From Plantactinospora alkalitolerans (GTDB lineage: Bacteria; Actinomycetota; Actinomycetes; Mycobacteriales; Micromonosporaceae): a stretch of DNA of 64,000 nucleotides. The translations under genes were made by a program, and so were the position numbers. The notes below the pieces were generated by a model. The model did no database searches. It worked only from the letters and a program-made list of their open reading frames with translations, and was not told the DNA's origin. This document shows positions 18,355 to 27,972 of this stretch, piece by piece. Where the stretch lies: the NCBI RefSeq assembly GCF_015690345.1, contig NZ_JADPUN010000176.1, forward strand, positions 25,727 through 89,726. Direction: 5' to 3'. The stretch's first letter is position 1. Each line of letters starts with the position of its first letter.

Positions 18355-18933
18355 GTGCCCAGGGTAAGCCAGAACCAGCTCGACGCCCGCCGTCAGGAGA
18401 TTCTCGGCGCGGCACGGGCCTGCTTCGCCCGACACGGCTACGAGGGCGCCACCGTGCGGCGGCTCGAAGAGGCGACCGGGCTCTCCCGGGGAGCCATCTT
18501 CCACCACTTCCGGGACAAGGACTCACTCTTCCTCGCGGTCGCCGAGGACGACGCCGCCGCCATGGTCGAGACCGTGGCCCGCAACGGTCTGGTGCAGGTC
18601 ATGCGCGATCTGCTCGAGGGCGCGACCTCGCCGGACACCACCGGCTGGCTGGGCAGCCAGCTCGAGGTCTCCCGGCGGCTCCGCACCGACCCCGCGTTCG
18701 CCAGGCGCTGGGCCGAACGCTCGGCGAGTCTGGCCGAGGCGACCCGGGAGCGGCTGGCCCGGCAGCGCGATGCCGGGGTGCTGCGCGACGACGTACCCAT
18801 CGAGACGCTGGCCCGGTTCCTGGAACTGGCCTACGACGGCCTGGTGCTCCAGTTGGCCATGGCCCGCCCGGCCGGCGACCTCAGCGCCGTCCTCGACCTC
18901 GTCGAGGAGGCGGTACGGCGGCCGGGCCGCTGA
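18355..18933 (+). CDS. acnR: TetR-family aconitase repressor AcnR
   Basis: A 192-residue TetR protein. Its N-terminal block (RQEIL, CFARHGYEGATVRRLEEATG, SRGAIFHHFRDKDSLFLA) closely follows the corynebacterial aconitase regulator AcnR as I remember it, and the C-terminal AVLDLVEEAVRR also matches. In corynebacteria acnR lies directly after acn; here 8.3 kb separates them, but the shared 18-bp box links them. It probably senses a TCA-cycle signal and represses acnA and itself. Its stop codon overlaps a possible CTG start of the next frame (CTGA). Confidence 0.8.
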   Translation: MPRVSQNQLDARRQEILGAARACFARHGYEGATVRRLEEATGLSRGAIFHHFRDKDSLFLAVAEDDAAAMVETVARNGLVQVMRDLLEGATSPDTTGWLGSQLEVSRRLRTDPAFARRWAERSASLAEATRERLARQRDAGVLRDDVPIETLARFLELAYDGLVLQLAMARPAGDLSAVLDLVEEAVRRPGR

Positions 18934-19040
18934 GCACCGGTTTCGACAGCAACGCCGACAACCACACCTGGCCAGGCACCTGCGGAGGCGGGAACAGTGG
19001 TGGTGGAGGAGACAATGGCGGCGGAGGTGGTGCCGGATGA
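18930..19040 (+). CDS. Candidate Gly-rich Cys peptide, possible MNIO substrate
   Basis: This open frame lies between acnR and the DUF692 gene and ends in an ATGA overlap with the latter. The 36-codon reading has a charged first half with F, D, N, H and W, then GTCGGGNSGGGGDNGGG and a Gly-rich end, with a single Cys, five Asn and Asp residues in pairs. Such a tail is unlike ordinary coding or antisense translation here and resembles RiPP precursor C-termini. No ATG, GTG or TTG lies in frame nearby; the only candidate is CTG at 18930, overlapping the acnR stop. It is therefore either a CTG-started peptide or the surviving 3' end of a larger precursor gene. Confidence 0.45.
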   Translation: MSTGFDSNADNHTWPGTCGGGNSGGGGDNGGGGGAG

Positions 19041-19858
19041 TTCCTGACAGCTACGGCGTGGGCATCGGCTGGCGCCCGGAGATCGCCGGATTCGTCGCCG
19101 AACTGCCCGGCCTGCGATTCGTCGAGGTGGTCGCCGAGTCGGTACCCGCCACCGGACCAGCACCACCGGCGCTGGCCGCGCTACGCGACCGGGGCGTGGC
19201 CGTCGTGCCGCACGGGGTACGACTCTCCCTCGGCGGCGCGGAGCCGGTCGAGCCGGAACGGGTCAGCCGGTTCGCCCGGGTCGCCGAACTGCTGGACGCG
19301 CCCCTGGCCAGCGAACACATCGCGTTCGTCCGGGCCGGCGGGGTCGAGGCGGGTCACCTGCTGCCGCTGCCGCGTACCCGGGAGGCGGTCGACGCGGTGG
19401 TCGCGAACGTCACCCGGGTCCAGGCCGAGCTGACCGTACCGCTCGCCCTGGAGCCGATCGCGGCGCTGTTCGACTGGCCGGACGACGAGTTGGACGAGGC
19501 CCACTTCCTCAACGAGATCCTCGACCGGACCGGCGCGCTGCTTCTGCTCGACATCGCCAACGTCTACGCCAACGCCCACAACCGGGGCGACGATCCGCTC
19601 GACCTGCTCGACCGGCTGCCGCTGGACCGGGTCGGCTACGTACACGTCGCCGGGGGTGCCGCACACGACGGGATCTACCACGACACGCACACCGACCCGG
19701 TGCCGGACGTGGTGCTCGAACTGGTCGCCGAACTGTCCGCCCGGCACCGGCCGCCGGCGCTGCTGCTGGAGCGGGACGGGGACTATCCACCGGCGGCGGC
19801 CCTCCGCGGTGAGCTCGACGCCATCGCCGCCGCATCCGGCCATCCCCGCGTGACATGA
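19037..19858 (+). CDS. DUF692 / MNIO multinuclear non-heme iron enzyme
   Basis: A 273-residue TIM-barrel protein of the DUF692 (MNIO) family, whose characterised members (MbnB, TglH, ChrH, bufferin enzymes) oxidatively modify Cys or Asp/Asn of ribosomal peptides with two or three iron ions. Family residues seen: VPHGVRLSLGG (His59), ASEH (Glu93-His94), ALEP (Glu139), LDIAN (Asp172, Asn175), YVHVAGG (His203), YHDTHTDP (about His215-His218) and LLERDGDYP (Glu245). The set appears complete, so it should be active. The ATG overlaps the stop of the Gly-rich peptide frame, and its stop overlaps the next start: a coupled operon. Confidence 0.9.
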   Translation: MIPDSYGVGIGWRPEIAGFVAELPGLRFVEVVAESVPATGPAPPALAALRDRGVAVVPHGVRLSLGGAEPVEPERVSRFARVAELLDAPLASEHIAFVRAGGVEAGHLLPLPRTREAVDAVVANVTRVQAELTVPLALEPIAALFDWPDDELDEAHFLNEILDRTGALLLLDIANVYANAHNRGDDPLDLLDRLPLDRVGYVHVAGGAAHDGIYHDTHTDPVPDVVLELVAELSARHRPPALLLERDGDYPPAAALRGELDAIAAASGHPRVT

Positions 19859-20367
19859 GCGGCGGACCACCGGCGCCGGGGCCGATCCCGGAACAGGACC
19901 CGACCGAGCGGGTGACCGGCGTCGCCGGCACGCTGGCCGAGCGGCAGGCGGCGCTGGTGGCGACGCTGACGGCGGGAGCGCCGGTACCGCCGGGATTCGA
20001 CGCCCGGTTGGTCGAGGTGGCCCGCTCGGCGCTGCTCCGCAAGCGGGCCGGCGACGTCGCCCGGCACTGGCCGCTGCTCGCGGCGGGGCTCGGTGAACGC
20101 TGGCTCGCCGTCTTCGCCCGGTGGGCGGCCACCCGCCCCACCCAGGGTTCGCTGCGGGACGGCTGGGACCTGGCCCGCGGACTGGCGGGCGAGGGTCCGC
20201 TGCCGGCGCCGGCCGCCGAGGAACTCGCCGTCCGCGAGGCCCTCTGGCGGTACGACGGGACGACGGCGCCACGGCGGCGCAGACTGCCGGCGATCCGCCG
20301 CACCGACGGCGGAACGGTGCTGCAACTCGCCGGCCGGATCCGGCTCTGGTCCGATCGGAACCGGTGA
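19855..20367 (+). CDS. Small partner protein of the MNIO enzyme
   Basis: A 170-residue, mostly helical, Ala/Arg/Leu-rich protein starting in an ATGA overlap with the MNIO gene. Residues about 25-110 (LAERQAALVATLTAGAPVPP, VARSALLRKRAGDVARHWPL, WAATRP) resemble the small proteins next to actinobacterial DUF692 genes (the SCO6045-like group, from memory). In known MNIO systems the partner binds the precursor peptide and presents it to the enzyme, so a recognition role is likely but inferred. No catalytic motif seen. Confidence 0.65.
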   Translation: MSGGPPAPGPIPEQDPTERVTGVAGTLAERQAALVATLTAGAPVPPGFDARLVEVARSALLRKRAGDVARHWPLLAAGLGERWLAVFARWAATRPTQGSLRDGWDLARGLAGEGPLPAPAAEELAVREALWRYDGTTAPRRRRLPAIRRTDGGTVLQLAGRIRLWSDRNR

Positions 20368-20439
20368 CCCGACCGGCACGCTCCGGTACCCGACAACCCA
20401 AGATCCGGTTCGCGGGGCGTGCGACATAGGATGACGTGC

Positions 20440-21201
20440 ATGGATCTCGGACTCGCGGACCGGGTGTACGTGTTGACCGGCGCGTCGAAAGGCCTCGGCT
20501 TCGCCACCGCGCGGTGCCTGGTGGCCGACGGCGCCCGGGTGGTGCTCTCGGCCCGGAACGCCGATCAGGTGGCCGAGGCGGCGCGCCAGCTCGGCGGCGA
20601 GGACCGGGCGGTGGGCCTGAGCGCCGACCTGACCGATCCCGACACCGCGGCGCGGCTGGTCGACACCGCCATGGCCCGGTTCGGCCGGCTCGACGGCGCA
20701 CTCGTCTCGGTCGGCGGGCCACCCCGGGCCAGCGCCGCCCAGGCGACCGACGAGCAGTGGCGGAACTCGTTCGAGACGATCTTCCTCGGCACGCTGCGGA
20801 CCGCCCGGACCGTCGCGGCGGCGCTTCCCGACGGGGGCGCCATCGGCCTGGTGCTGTCCAACTCGGTCCGGGCGCCGATCCCGGGCCTCGGCATCTCGAA
20901 CGGCCTGCGCCCCGGACTCGCCGGTGCCGCGAAGGACATGGCCGACGAGTACGGCCCACGCGGCGTTCGCGTGGTCAGCCTCCTTCCGGGGCGGATCCTC
21001 ACCGACCGCAACCGCGAACTCTTCGCCGCCACCGGCGACGCGGACCGGGCCCGCGCCGACGCGGAGGCGGAGATCCCGCTGCGCCGGGTCGGCGATCCGG
21101 CGGAGTTCGGCCGGGTCGCCGCGTTCGTCCTCTCCCCCGCCGCCAGCTACCTGACCGGTGTCGCCATCCCGATCGACGGCGGAGCGTTGCGGGGTCTGTG
21201 A
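20440..21201 (+). CDS. Atypical SDR-family oxidoreductase
   Basis: A 253-residue Rossmann protein with an intact cofactor motif (TGASKGLG) and SDR-like C-terminus (AIPIDGGALRGL). The catalytic YxxxK is absent: after the Ser region (VLSNSVRAPIPG) the sequence reads GISNGLRPGLAG, with Ser in place of Tyr and Arg in place of Lys. This fits a BKR-like atypical SDR subgroup. It may use another residue or bind nucleotide without catalysing a reduction. TAGGAT (20427-20432) lies 7 nt before the ATG at 20440, supporting that leaderless start over ATG 20431. Confidence 0.8.
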   Translation: MDLGLADRVYVLTGASKGLGFATARCLVADGARVVLSARNADQVAEAARQLGGEDRAVGLSADLTDPDTAARLVDTAMARFGRLDGALVSVGGPPRASAAQATDEQWRNSFETIFLGTLRTARTVAAALPDGGAIGLVLSNSVRAPIPGLGISNGLRPGLAGAAKDMADEYGPRGVRVVSLLPGRILTDRNRELFAATGDADRARADAEAEIPLRRVGDPAEFGRVAAFVLSPAASYLTGVAIPIDGGALRGL

Positions 21202-21319
21202 CCAGACCGGGAATCACCCGGGGGTGTGGCAGCCGGCCCGCCGGGGCAGCGGGTGGTTGCGGTCACCCGGGCGGAACCGACCGGGCGGTCCGGATCGGAG
21301 ATGGGGCAGGATCGTCGGC

Positions 21320-21997
21320 ATGGCGTCGCGGACCGCACCGGACGGCACCGGATCCGTCCGACCGAGCGGGCTGGGCCGGCGGAAGCTGCCCCGCCCGACC
21401 CCGGCCGAGTTGGCCGCGGCGGCCGACCTGCTGCTGCCGGACCTGATCGCCCCGGATCTGGACGTGCTGTTCTGCGGGATCAATCCCGGGCTCTACTCCG
21501 CCGCGACCGGGCGGCACTTCGCCCGCCCCGGTAACCGCTTCTGGCCGGCCCTGCACCGCGGCGGGTTCACCCCGCACCTGGTCGATCCCGCCGACCAGGC
21601 GGAGCTGCTGGGGTACGGGCTGGGCGTGACGAACCTGGCGGACCGGGCCAGCGCCCGGGCGGACGAGCTGACCCGGGACGAACTCGCCGAGGGCGGTCGC
21701 CGGCTGGTCGACAAGATCCGGCACTACCGGCCCCGCTGGGTGGCCGTGCTGGGCGTCACGGCGTACCGGATCGCGTTCGACCGGCGGTCGGCGGTCCTCG
21801 GCCGCCAGGACGGGACGCTCGGTGGCGCCGAACTCTGGGTACTGCCGAATCCGAGCGGACTCAACGCGCACTTCACGCCGGCCGGACTGGCCACCGAGTT
21901 CGCGGCACTGCGGGCGGCGGTGGACCCGCACCGGCCGGCCGGCGGCGACCACCTCGACCCCGACCGTGAGCGCCCGGAGGATCAGACCGGGTCGTAG
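21320..21997 (+). CDS. mug: G/U mismatch-specific DNA glycosylase (MUG/TDG)
   Basis: A 225-residue uracil-DNA glycosylase family 2 enzyme. The active-site motif is FCGINPGLYSAATG, followed by FARPGNRFW; the intercalation motif is LPNPSGLNAHF. It removes U or T opposite G in base excision repair, a useful role in a GC-rich genome. CAGGAT (21307-21312) is 7 nt before the ATG. The 3' end overlaps the convergent ABC transporter gene by 16 bp. Confidence 0.9.
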   Translation: MASRTAPDGTGSVRPSGLGRRKLPRPTPAELAAAADLLLPDLIAPDLDVLFCGINPGLYSAATGRHFARPGNRFWPALHRGGFTPHLVDPADQAELLGYGLGVTNLADRASARADELTRDELAEGGRRLVDKIRHYRPRWVAVLGVTAYRIAFDRRSAVLGRQDGTLGGAELWVLPNPSGLNAHFTPAGLATEFAALRAAVDPHRPAGGDHLDPDRERPEDQTGS

Positions 21998-23949
21998 TCG
22001 GGACGCGGCACCGTGATCACCGGCTCGGGGCCGACCGCGTCGGCGTACGGGGCCGGCGAGTCGGCCACCGCGAACTGCGTCCGGTACAGCTCGGCGTACA
22101 GGCCGCCGACCGCCACCAACTCGTCGTGCCGGCCCCGCTCGACGACCCGCCCGTGGTCCATGACCAGGATCTGGTCCGCCTCCCGTACGGTCGACAGCCG
22201 GTGCGCGATGACCAGCGCGGTACGACCGCTCAGCGCGACCGAGAGCGCCCGCTGCACCGCCGCCTCGGACTCCGAGTCGAGGTGCGCGGTGGCCTCGTCG
22301 AGGATGACGATCGACGGCGCCTTCAGCAGCAGCCGGGCGATCGCGATCCGCTGCTTCTCGCCGCCGGAGAACCGGTAGCCGCGTTCGCCGACCATGGTGT
22401 CGAGCCCGTCCGGCAGTTCCCGGACCAGTTCCTCGACCTGCGCGCCGCGCAACGCCGCCCAGAGTTCGTCGTCGCTCGCGTCCGGTTTGGCGTACCGGAG
22501 ATTCTCCGCGATCGTCTCGTGGAACAGGTGCGAGTCCTGGGTCACCACGCCGATCGCGTCGCGGAGCGATTCCGCGGTGGCGTTCCGGACGTCCACCCCG
22601 CCGACCCGGACCTGTCCGTCGGTCACGTCGTAGACCCGGGAGACCAGCATCGAGGTGGTGGACTTGCCGGCGCCGGACGGTCCCACCAACGCCACCATCT
22701 GCCCCGGCTCGACGGTGAACGAGACTCCGCGCAGCACGGGCTCGTTGACCGTCCGGTCGAGGGCGGCGACGTCCTCCAGCGAGGCGAGCGACACCTCGGC
22801 GGCGCTCGGGTAGCGGAACCGGACGTCCCGGAACTCCAGTCGCCCGGCGCCGCGCGGAATGGCCACGGCGTCCGGCCGCTCCGCGATGGACGGGGTGAGG
22901 TCGAGCACCTCGAAGACCCGGTCGAAGGAGACCAGCGCGCTCATCACGTCGACCCGGACGTTCGACAGTGCGGTCAGCGGGCCGTAGAGGCGGGTCAGCA
23001 GGAGGGCGAGGGTGACCACGGTGCCGGCGCTCACGTTGCCGCGTACGGCGAGCCAGCCGCCGAGCCCGTAGGTCAGCGCCTGGGCCAGCGAGGCGACCAG
23101 CAGCATCGCGACGAAGAACGTCCGGGAGTACATCGCGGACTGGATGCCGATGTCGCGGACCCGTTCGGCCCGGTCCCCGAACCGCCGTGCCTCGACGTCC
23201 GGGCGGCCGAAGAGCTTGACCAGCAGCGCTCCCGCCACCCCGAACCGCTCGGTCATGGTGGCGTTCATCTTCGCGTCGAGGTCGTACGACTCCCGGGTGA
23301 TCTCCGCCAGGCGCTTGCCGACCCGTCGGGCCGGAATGATGAAGATCGGCAGCAGTACCAGGGAGAGCGCGGTGATCTGCCAGGAGAGCGTGAACATGAC
23401 GGCGGCGGTGAGCACCAGTTGGATGATGTTGCTGACCACCCCGGACAGGGTGCTGGTGAAGGCCCGCTGGGCGCCCGTCACGTCGTTGTTGATCCGGCTG
23501 ACCAGTGCTCCGGTCTGGGTCCGGGTGAAGAACTGCAGGGGCATCCGCTGCACGTGGTCGTAGACCCGGGTCCGCAGGTTGAGGATGATCCCCTCGCCGA
23601 TCCGGGCCGAGTACCACCGCTGGGCCAGCGAGAGCAGTGCGTCGACCACCGCGAGGCCGGCGATCACCAGGGCCAGCCGGATCACCAGGCTGCCGGCGTC
23701 CGACCCGCCCTTGGAGATGGCGTTGATGACGTCACCGGCCAGCACCGGTGTCGCCACCCCGATGACCGCGGCGAAGACCACGGTGACCAGGAACACTGCG
23801 ATGTCGCGCCGGTAGGGACGGGCGAACTCGACGACCCGTCGTACGCCGCGCCGGGTGACCCGGTGGGCGGTGACCTCGTCGCCGTTGCGCAAGGAGCGCA
23901 GCATGCCCCAACCGCCCATGCCGCCGCCAGGGCCCATCCCGTTCACCAC
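21982..23949 (-). CDS. ABC exporter, fused permease-ATPase
   Basis: A 655-residue half-transporter. The N-terminal exporter-type membrane domain (about 40-350, six helices) includes FFTRTQTGALVSRINNDV; the ATPase domain has Walker A GPSGAGKST, Q-loop GVVTQDSHLF, signature SGGEKQRIAIARLL, Walker B IVILDEATAHLD and the H-loop IAHRLSTV. It should work as a homodimer or with a partner not found here. A Gly/Met-rich N-terminal tail precedes the helices. GGAGGT lies before the GTG start. The substrate is unknown (lipid, peptide or drug). Confidence 0.92.
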   Translation of the reverse strand: MVNGMGPGGGMGGWGMLRSLRNGDEVTAHRVTRRGVRRVVEFARPYRRDIAVFLVTVVFAAVIGVATPVLAGDVINAISKGGSDAGSLVIRLALVIAGLAVVDALLSLAQRWYSARIGEGIILNLRTRVYDHVQRMPLQFFTRTQTGALVSRINNDVTGAQRAFTSTLSGVVSNIIQLVLTAAVMFTLSWQITALSLVLLPIFIIPARRVGKRLAEITRESYDLDAKMNATMTERFGVAGALLVKLFGRPDVEARRFGDRAERVRDIGIQSAMYSRTFFVAMLLVASLAQALTYGLGGWLAVRGNVSAGTVVTLALLLTRLYGPLTALSNVRVDVMSALVSFDRVFEVLDLTPSIAERPDAVAIPRGAGRLEFRDVRFRYPSAAEVSLASLEDVAALDRTVNEPVLRGVSFTVEPGQMVALVGPSGAGKSTTSMLVSRVYDVTDGQVRVGGVDVRNATAESLRDAIGVVTQDSHLFHETIAENLRYAKPDASDDELWAALRGAQVEELVRELPDGLDTMVGERGYRFSGGEKQRIAIARLLLKAPSIVILDEATAHLDSESEAAVQRALSVALSGRTALVIAHRLSTVREADQILVMDHGRVVERGRHDELVAVGGLYAELYRTQFAVADSPAPYADAVGPEPVITVPRPDYDPV

Positions 23950-24080
23950 GCACGACCTCCCACTCTTCGACGACTACGACAACCGGAGTGGCGGCCCGAA
24001 TCTTCCCGAATCTTCTCCCATGATCAATCACCTGCCGCGCCGTCGGCGTCCAGGCTATTCGCCGGCTCTGACAGGACCGG

Positions 24081-24842
24081 TTATTCGCCGGCCCCCGCAA
24101 GATCACGCAGGCGGCGGGTCTGCGCCTCGCGCTCGGCCCGCTGCTGGGCCGCCGGGGAGCGGCCGGCCGCGCCGGCGAGCAGGGCTTTGATCTCCACCAC
24201 CGCGTTCCGGTTGCCGGCCAGGATCGCGCCGACGAGATCCTCGACCGCCGCGTCGAGTTCGGCCGGCGGCACGACCACGGTGGCCAGGCCGAGCTGCTCG
24301 GCCTCGACCGCGTCGATCCGTCGACCGGTGACACAGATCTCCAGCGCCCGGGCGTAGCCGACCAGGTCCACCAGCCGCTTCGTGCCGGCGAGGTCGGGCA
24401 CCAGGCCGAGCGCGACCTCGGCCATCGAGAACCTCGCGTCGTCGGTCAGTACCCGGAAGTCGCAGGCCAGGGCGAGTTGGAAGCCCGCGCCGATCGCATG
24501 CCCCTGCACCGCCGCGATCGAGAGAAGATCGGGGCGGTGCAGCCAGGTGAATCCGGCCTGGAATCCGGCAATGCGATCGGCGCACTCCTCCGGAGACAGC
24601 GCGGCCAGCGCCGCCAGCGAGTTCCCTGCCGCCGGGTCGTTGACGACCGACAGGTCGAGCCCGGCGGAAAAGGCCCGACCCTCGCCCCGCACCACCACGA
24701 CCCGTACATCGCCTGGGAGATCCCGGGAGAAGTCATACATCGCCCGCCACATGTCGGGCGTCTGTGCGTTGAGAACGTCGGGCCGGCACAACGTCACTGT
24801 CGCGACCGGCCCGTCGCAATTCACTCGTACGCCGACGGTCAC
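24081..24842 (-). CDS. Enoyl-CoA hydratase/isomerase family protein
   Basis: About 253 residues with the crotonase fold. The oxyanion-hole segments are RAFSAGLDLSVV and QGHAIGAGFQLALACD. The residue after the second segment corresponds to one catalytic Glu (MAEVALGLVPD region), with Asp near the other. It likely hydrates or isomerises an enoyl-CoA in fatty or branched acid catabolism. The open frame continues upstream, but GTG 24842 (VTVGVRVNCDG) gives the usual family start. Confidence 0.85.
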   Translation of the reverse strand: MTVGVRVNCDGPVATVTLCRPDVLNAQTPDMWRAMYDFSRDLPGDVRVVVVRGEGRAFSAGLDLSVVNDPAAGNSLAALAALSPEECADRIAGFQAGFTWLHRPDLLSIAAVQGHAIGAGFQLALACDFRVLTDDARFSMAEVALGLVPDLAGTKRLVDLVGYARALEICVTGRRIDAVEAEQLGLATVVVPPAELDAAVEDLVGAILAGNRNAVVEIKALLAGAAGRSPAAQQRAEREAQTRRLRDLAGAGE

Positions 24843-24888
24843 GAATGATTCCGCTGGCGTTCGGATCCGGACCAGGCTGCTGAGCGGG

Positions 24889-25116
24889 TCACGCCTTCTT
24901 ACGACGACGAGCGCCGCCACGCTGACGAAGCTGTACACCAGACTCGGTGAGCACCCGGTGGATGAACCCGTAGGAACGGCCGGTCGAGGCCGCCAGGGCG
25001 CGGATGCTTTCGCCGGAGGTATACCGCTTGACCAGGTCCTTGGCGAGCGTCTGACGCTCGGCTCCGACGATCCTGCGACCCTTCTCAGTGCTGGTGGCTG
25101 TGCCAGTGGCTGCCAT
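24889..25116 (-). CDS. Small helix-turn-helix protein
   Basis: A 75-residue basic protein. The central part (LAKDLVKRYTSGESIRALAASTGRSYGFIHRVL) is a clear HTH, with the second helix IRALAAS and recognition helix SYGFIHRVL; the tail is RRRKK. It resembles a very conserved small actinobacterial DNA-binding protein of unknown target. GAGGAA lies before the ATG. The long intergenic region upstream (25117-25516) suggests its own complex promoter. Confidence 0.8.
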   Translation of the reverse strand: MAATGTATSTEKGRRIVGAERQTLAKDLVKRYTSGESIRALAASTGRSYGFIHRVLTESGVQLRQRGGARRRKKA

Positions 25117-25516
25117 GTTGATTCCTCACGTCCCAGACTGTGCGGTTCGATACGGTCCCACCTATTAGACCGCCTCGAACGATCATGCGCTAGATATCAA
25201 CTCTTCGCCAACCGACACGCACAGCAGTGTCAGTTTCCCGATTGAGTGATTGCGCCGACCGCGCCATCCGTCCTCGCCGGGAAGATTCCACCACACCCGT
25301 GCGGCGGTATGCGTCCTGGTCGGTCGTGTTGCCAGCCCGCGCGGTCGGAGTTTCCGCACCCGTAACGCGAGTTTCCTTCCGATGCGGTGAAGTTCCGCTG
25401 CCCGCAGATCGAGTTTCCATCCCGGCCCACGAAGTCCGGCTCGCGTCGGTCGAGTTTCCGTCTCCTGCTCGGATTCAGTCGGACGGATTCCGCAGAATGG
25501 TGACTACCCCCGTACG
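25117..25516. other. 400-bp intergenic region between HTH and CadD-like genes
   Basis: Divergent promoters are expected here. The left part (25140-25240) is relatively AT-rich; the right part is dominated by the 21-bp phased repeat at 25326-25480. CAGTTTCC (25231-25238) is a further related octamer outside the phased array. No supported gene, although both strands have open frames across the repeat. Confidence 0.6.
25326..25480. repeat. Phased degenerate GAGTTTCC repeat, about 21-bp period
   Basis: GAGTTTCC occurs exactly at 25348, 25369, 25411 and 25452; variants GAAGTTCC (25389) and GAAGTCCG (25431) fill the gaps, GTGTTGCC (25326) precedes, and a weak GGATTCAG (25471) follows. Steps are 22, 21, 20, 22, 20, 21 and 19 bp, close to two helical turns, so all copies face the same side of the DNA. 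Between them the sequence is not conserved. It lies directly upstream of the CadD-like gene. Confidence 0.7.
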
Positions 25517-26131
25517 GTGTCGCATGTGGCAGATCAAGTCGGCATCGTGGCGAGCGCCGTGGCCATCTTCGCCGCCACCGACATCGACGACATTGTCGTA
25601 CTGACCGTCCTCTTCGTGACCTCGCGCACGGCGGGCCGGCCGCGACCCTGGCAGATCGTCGTCGGTCAGTACGCCGGAATCGGCGCACTGGTCGCCGCCA
25701 GCCTGGCGGCAGCGGCGGGGTTGCTGGTGGTGCCGGAACCGTGGACCGGCCTTCTCGGCCTGCTGCCGGTGGCGCTCGGCGTACGGGCCCTGCTGCGCCG
25801 GACCGACGACGACACGGGTACGCCGAAGGTGGTCACCGGGGCGCTCGGGGTGGCCGGAGTGACGATCGCCAACGGCGCGGACAACATCGCCGTCTACGTG
25901 CCGGTGTTCCGGGCCCTCGGTCCGGGCGGAGTCGGAACGTACCTGGTGGTCTTCGTCGGCCTGATCGCGCTCTGGTGCGCGGCGGCCGCCTGGCTGGGCA
26001 GCCACTCCCGGGTGATCCGGCTGGTGGACCGGGTGGGCCACTGGCTGGTACCGGTGGTCTTCATCGGCATCGGGCTGGTCATCCTGGTCAGCTCCGGCGT
26101 CCTGGGCCGGCTCACCGGTCTCGGCGGCTGA
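25517..26131 (+). CDS. CadD-family (cadmium resistance) transporter
   Basis: A 204-residue membrane protein with about six hydrophobic segments. The motifs FAATDIDDIVVLTVLF near residue 20 and TIANGADNIAVYVPVF near 115 are characteristic of the CadD/LysE-superfamily transporters; the paired Asp and the ADN motif are probably metal- or solute-contacting. It may export cadmium or another cation, but specificity cannot be read from sequence. GTG 25517 or GTG 25526 are both possible starts. Downstream of the phased repeat array. Confidence 0.8.
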   Translation: MSHVADQVGIVASAVAIFAATDIDDIVVLTVLFVTSRTAGRPRPWQIVVGQYAGIGALVAASLAAAAGLLVVPEPWTGLLGLLPVALGVRALLRRTDDDTGTPKVVTGALGVAGVTIANGADNIAVYVPVFRALGPGGVGTYLVVFVGLIALWCAAAAWLGSHSRVIRLVDRVGHWLVPVVFIGIGLVILVSSGVLGRLTGLGG

Positions 26132-26158
26132 CCACCGGGTGGGCCGGCCCGCCGGTGG

Positions 26159-27766
<1,608 letters not shown>

Positions 27767-27972
27767 CTCGGAGAACTCGCTCTCGGGGTCGAAGGCTGAC
27801 TCAGGGCACACAAACCAGCCGGCGGACCCGTCGATCCGTCGGCGCGGGGCGTTCAGCCTTCGCAGAGCAGCACGACACCGATTGTACCGGGCGGCTCGGA
27901 GAAGCCGTCCACGGATTACCAATCAAGATCATCGGGTATCGCCATCACCACAATCGGGCGATCGGGGATGTG

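Noticed and set aside
18934..19047. Alternative reading of the acnR-MNIO gap with GTG starts (VVVEETMAAEVVPDDS)
   Set aside because: It would run past the MNIO start and has no composition typical of a precursor. The Gly-rich Cys frame ends exactly in the ATGA overlap, which is more telling.
25227..25604. Open frames on both strands across the phased repeat
   Set aside because: Their heptapeptide pattern follows automatically from a 21-bp repeat; no ribosome binding site or family supports a protein. Kept only as an alternative in the finding.
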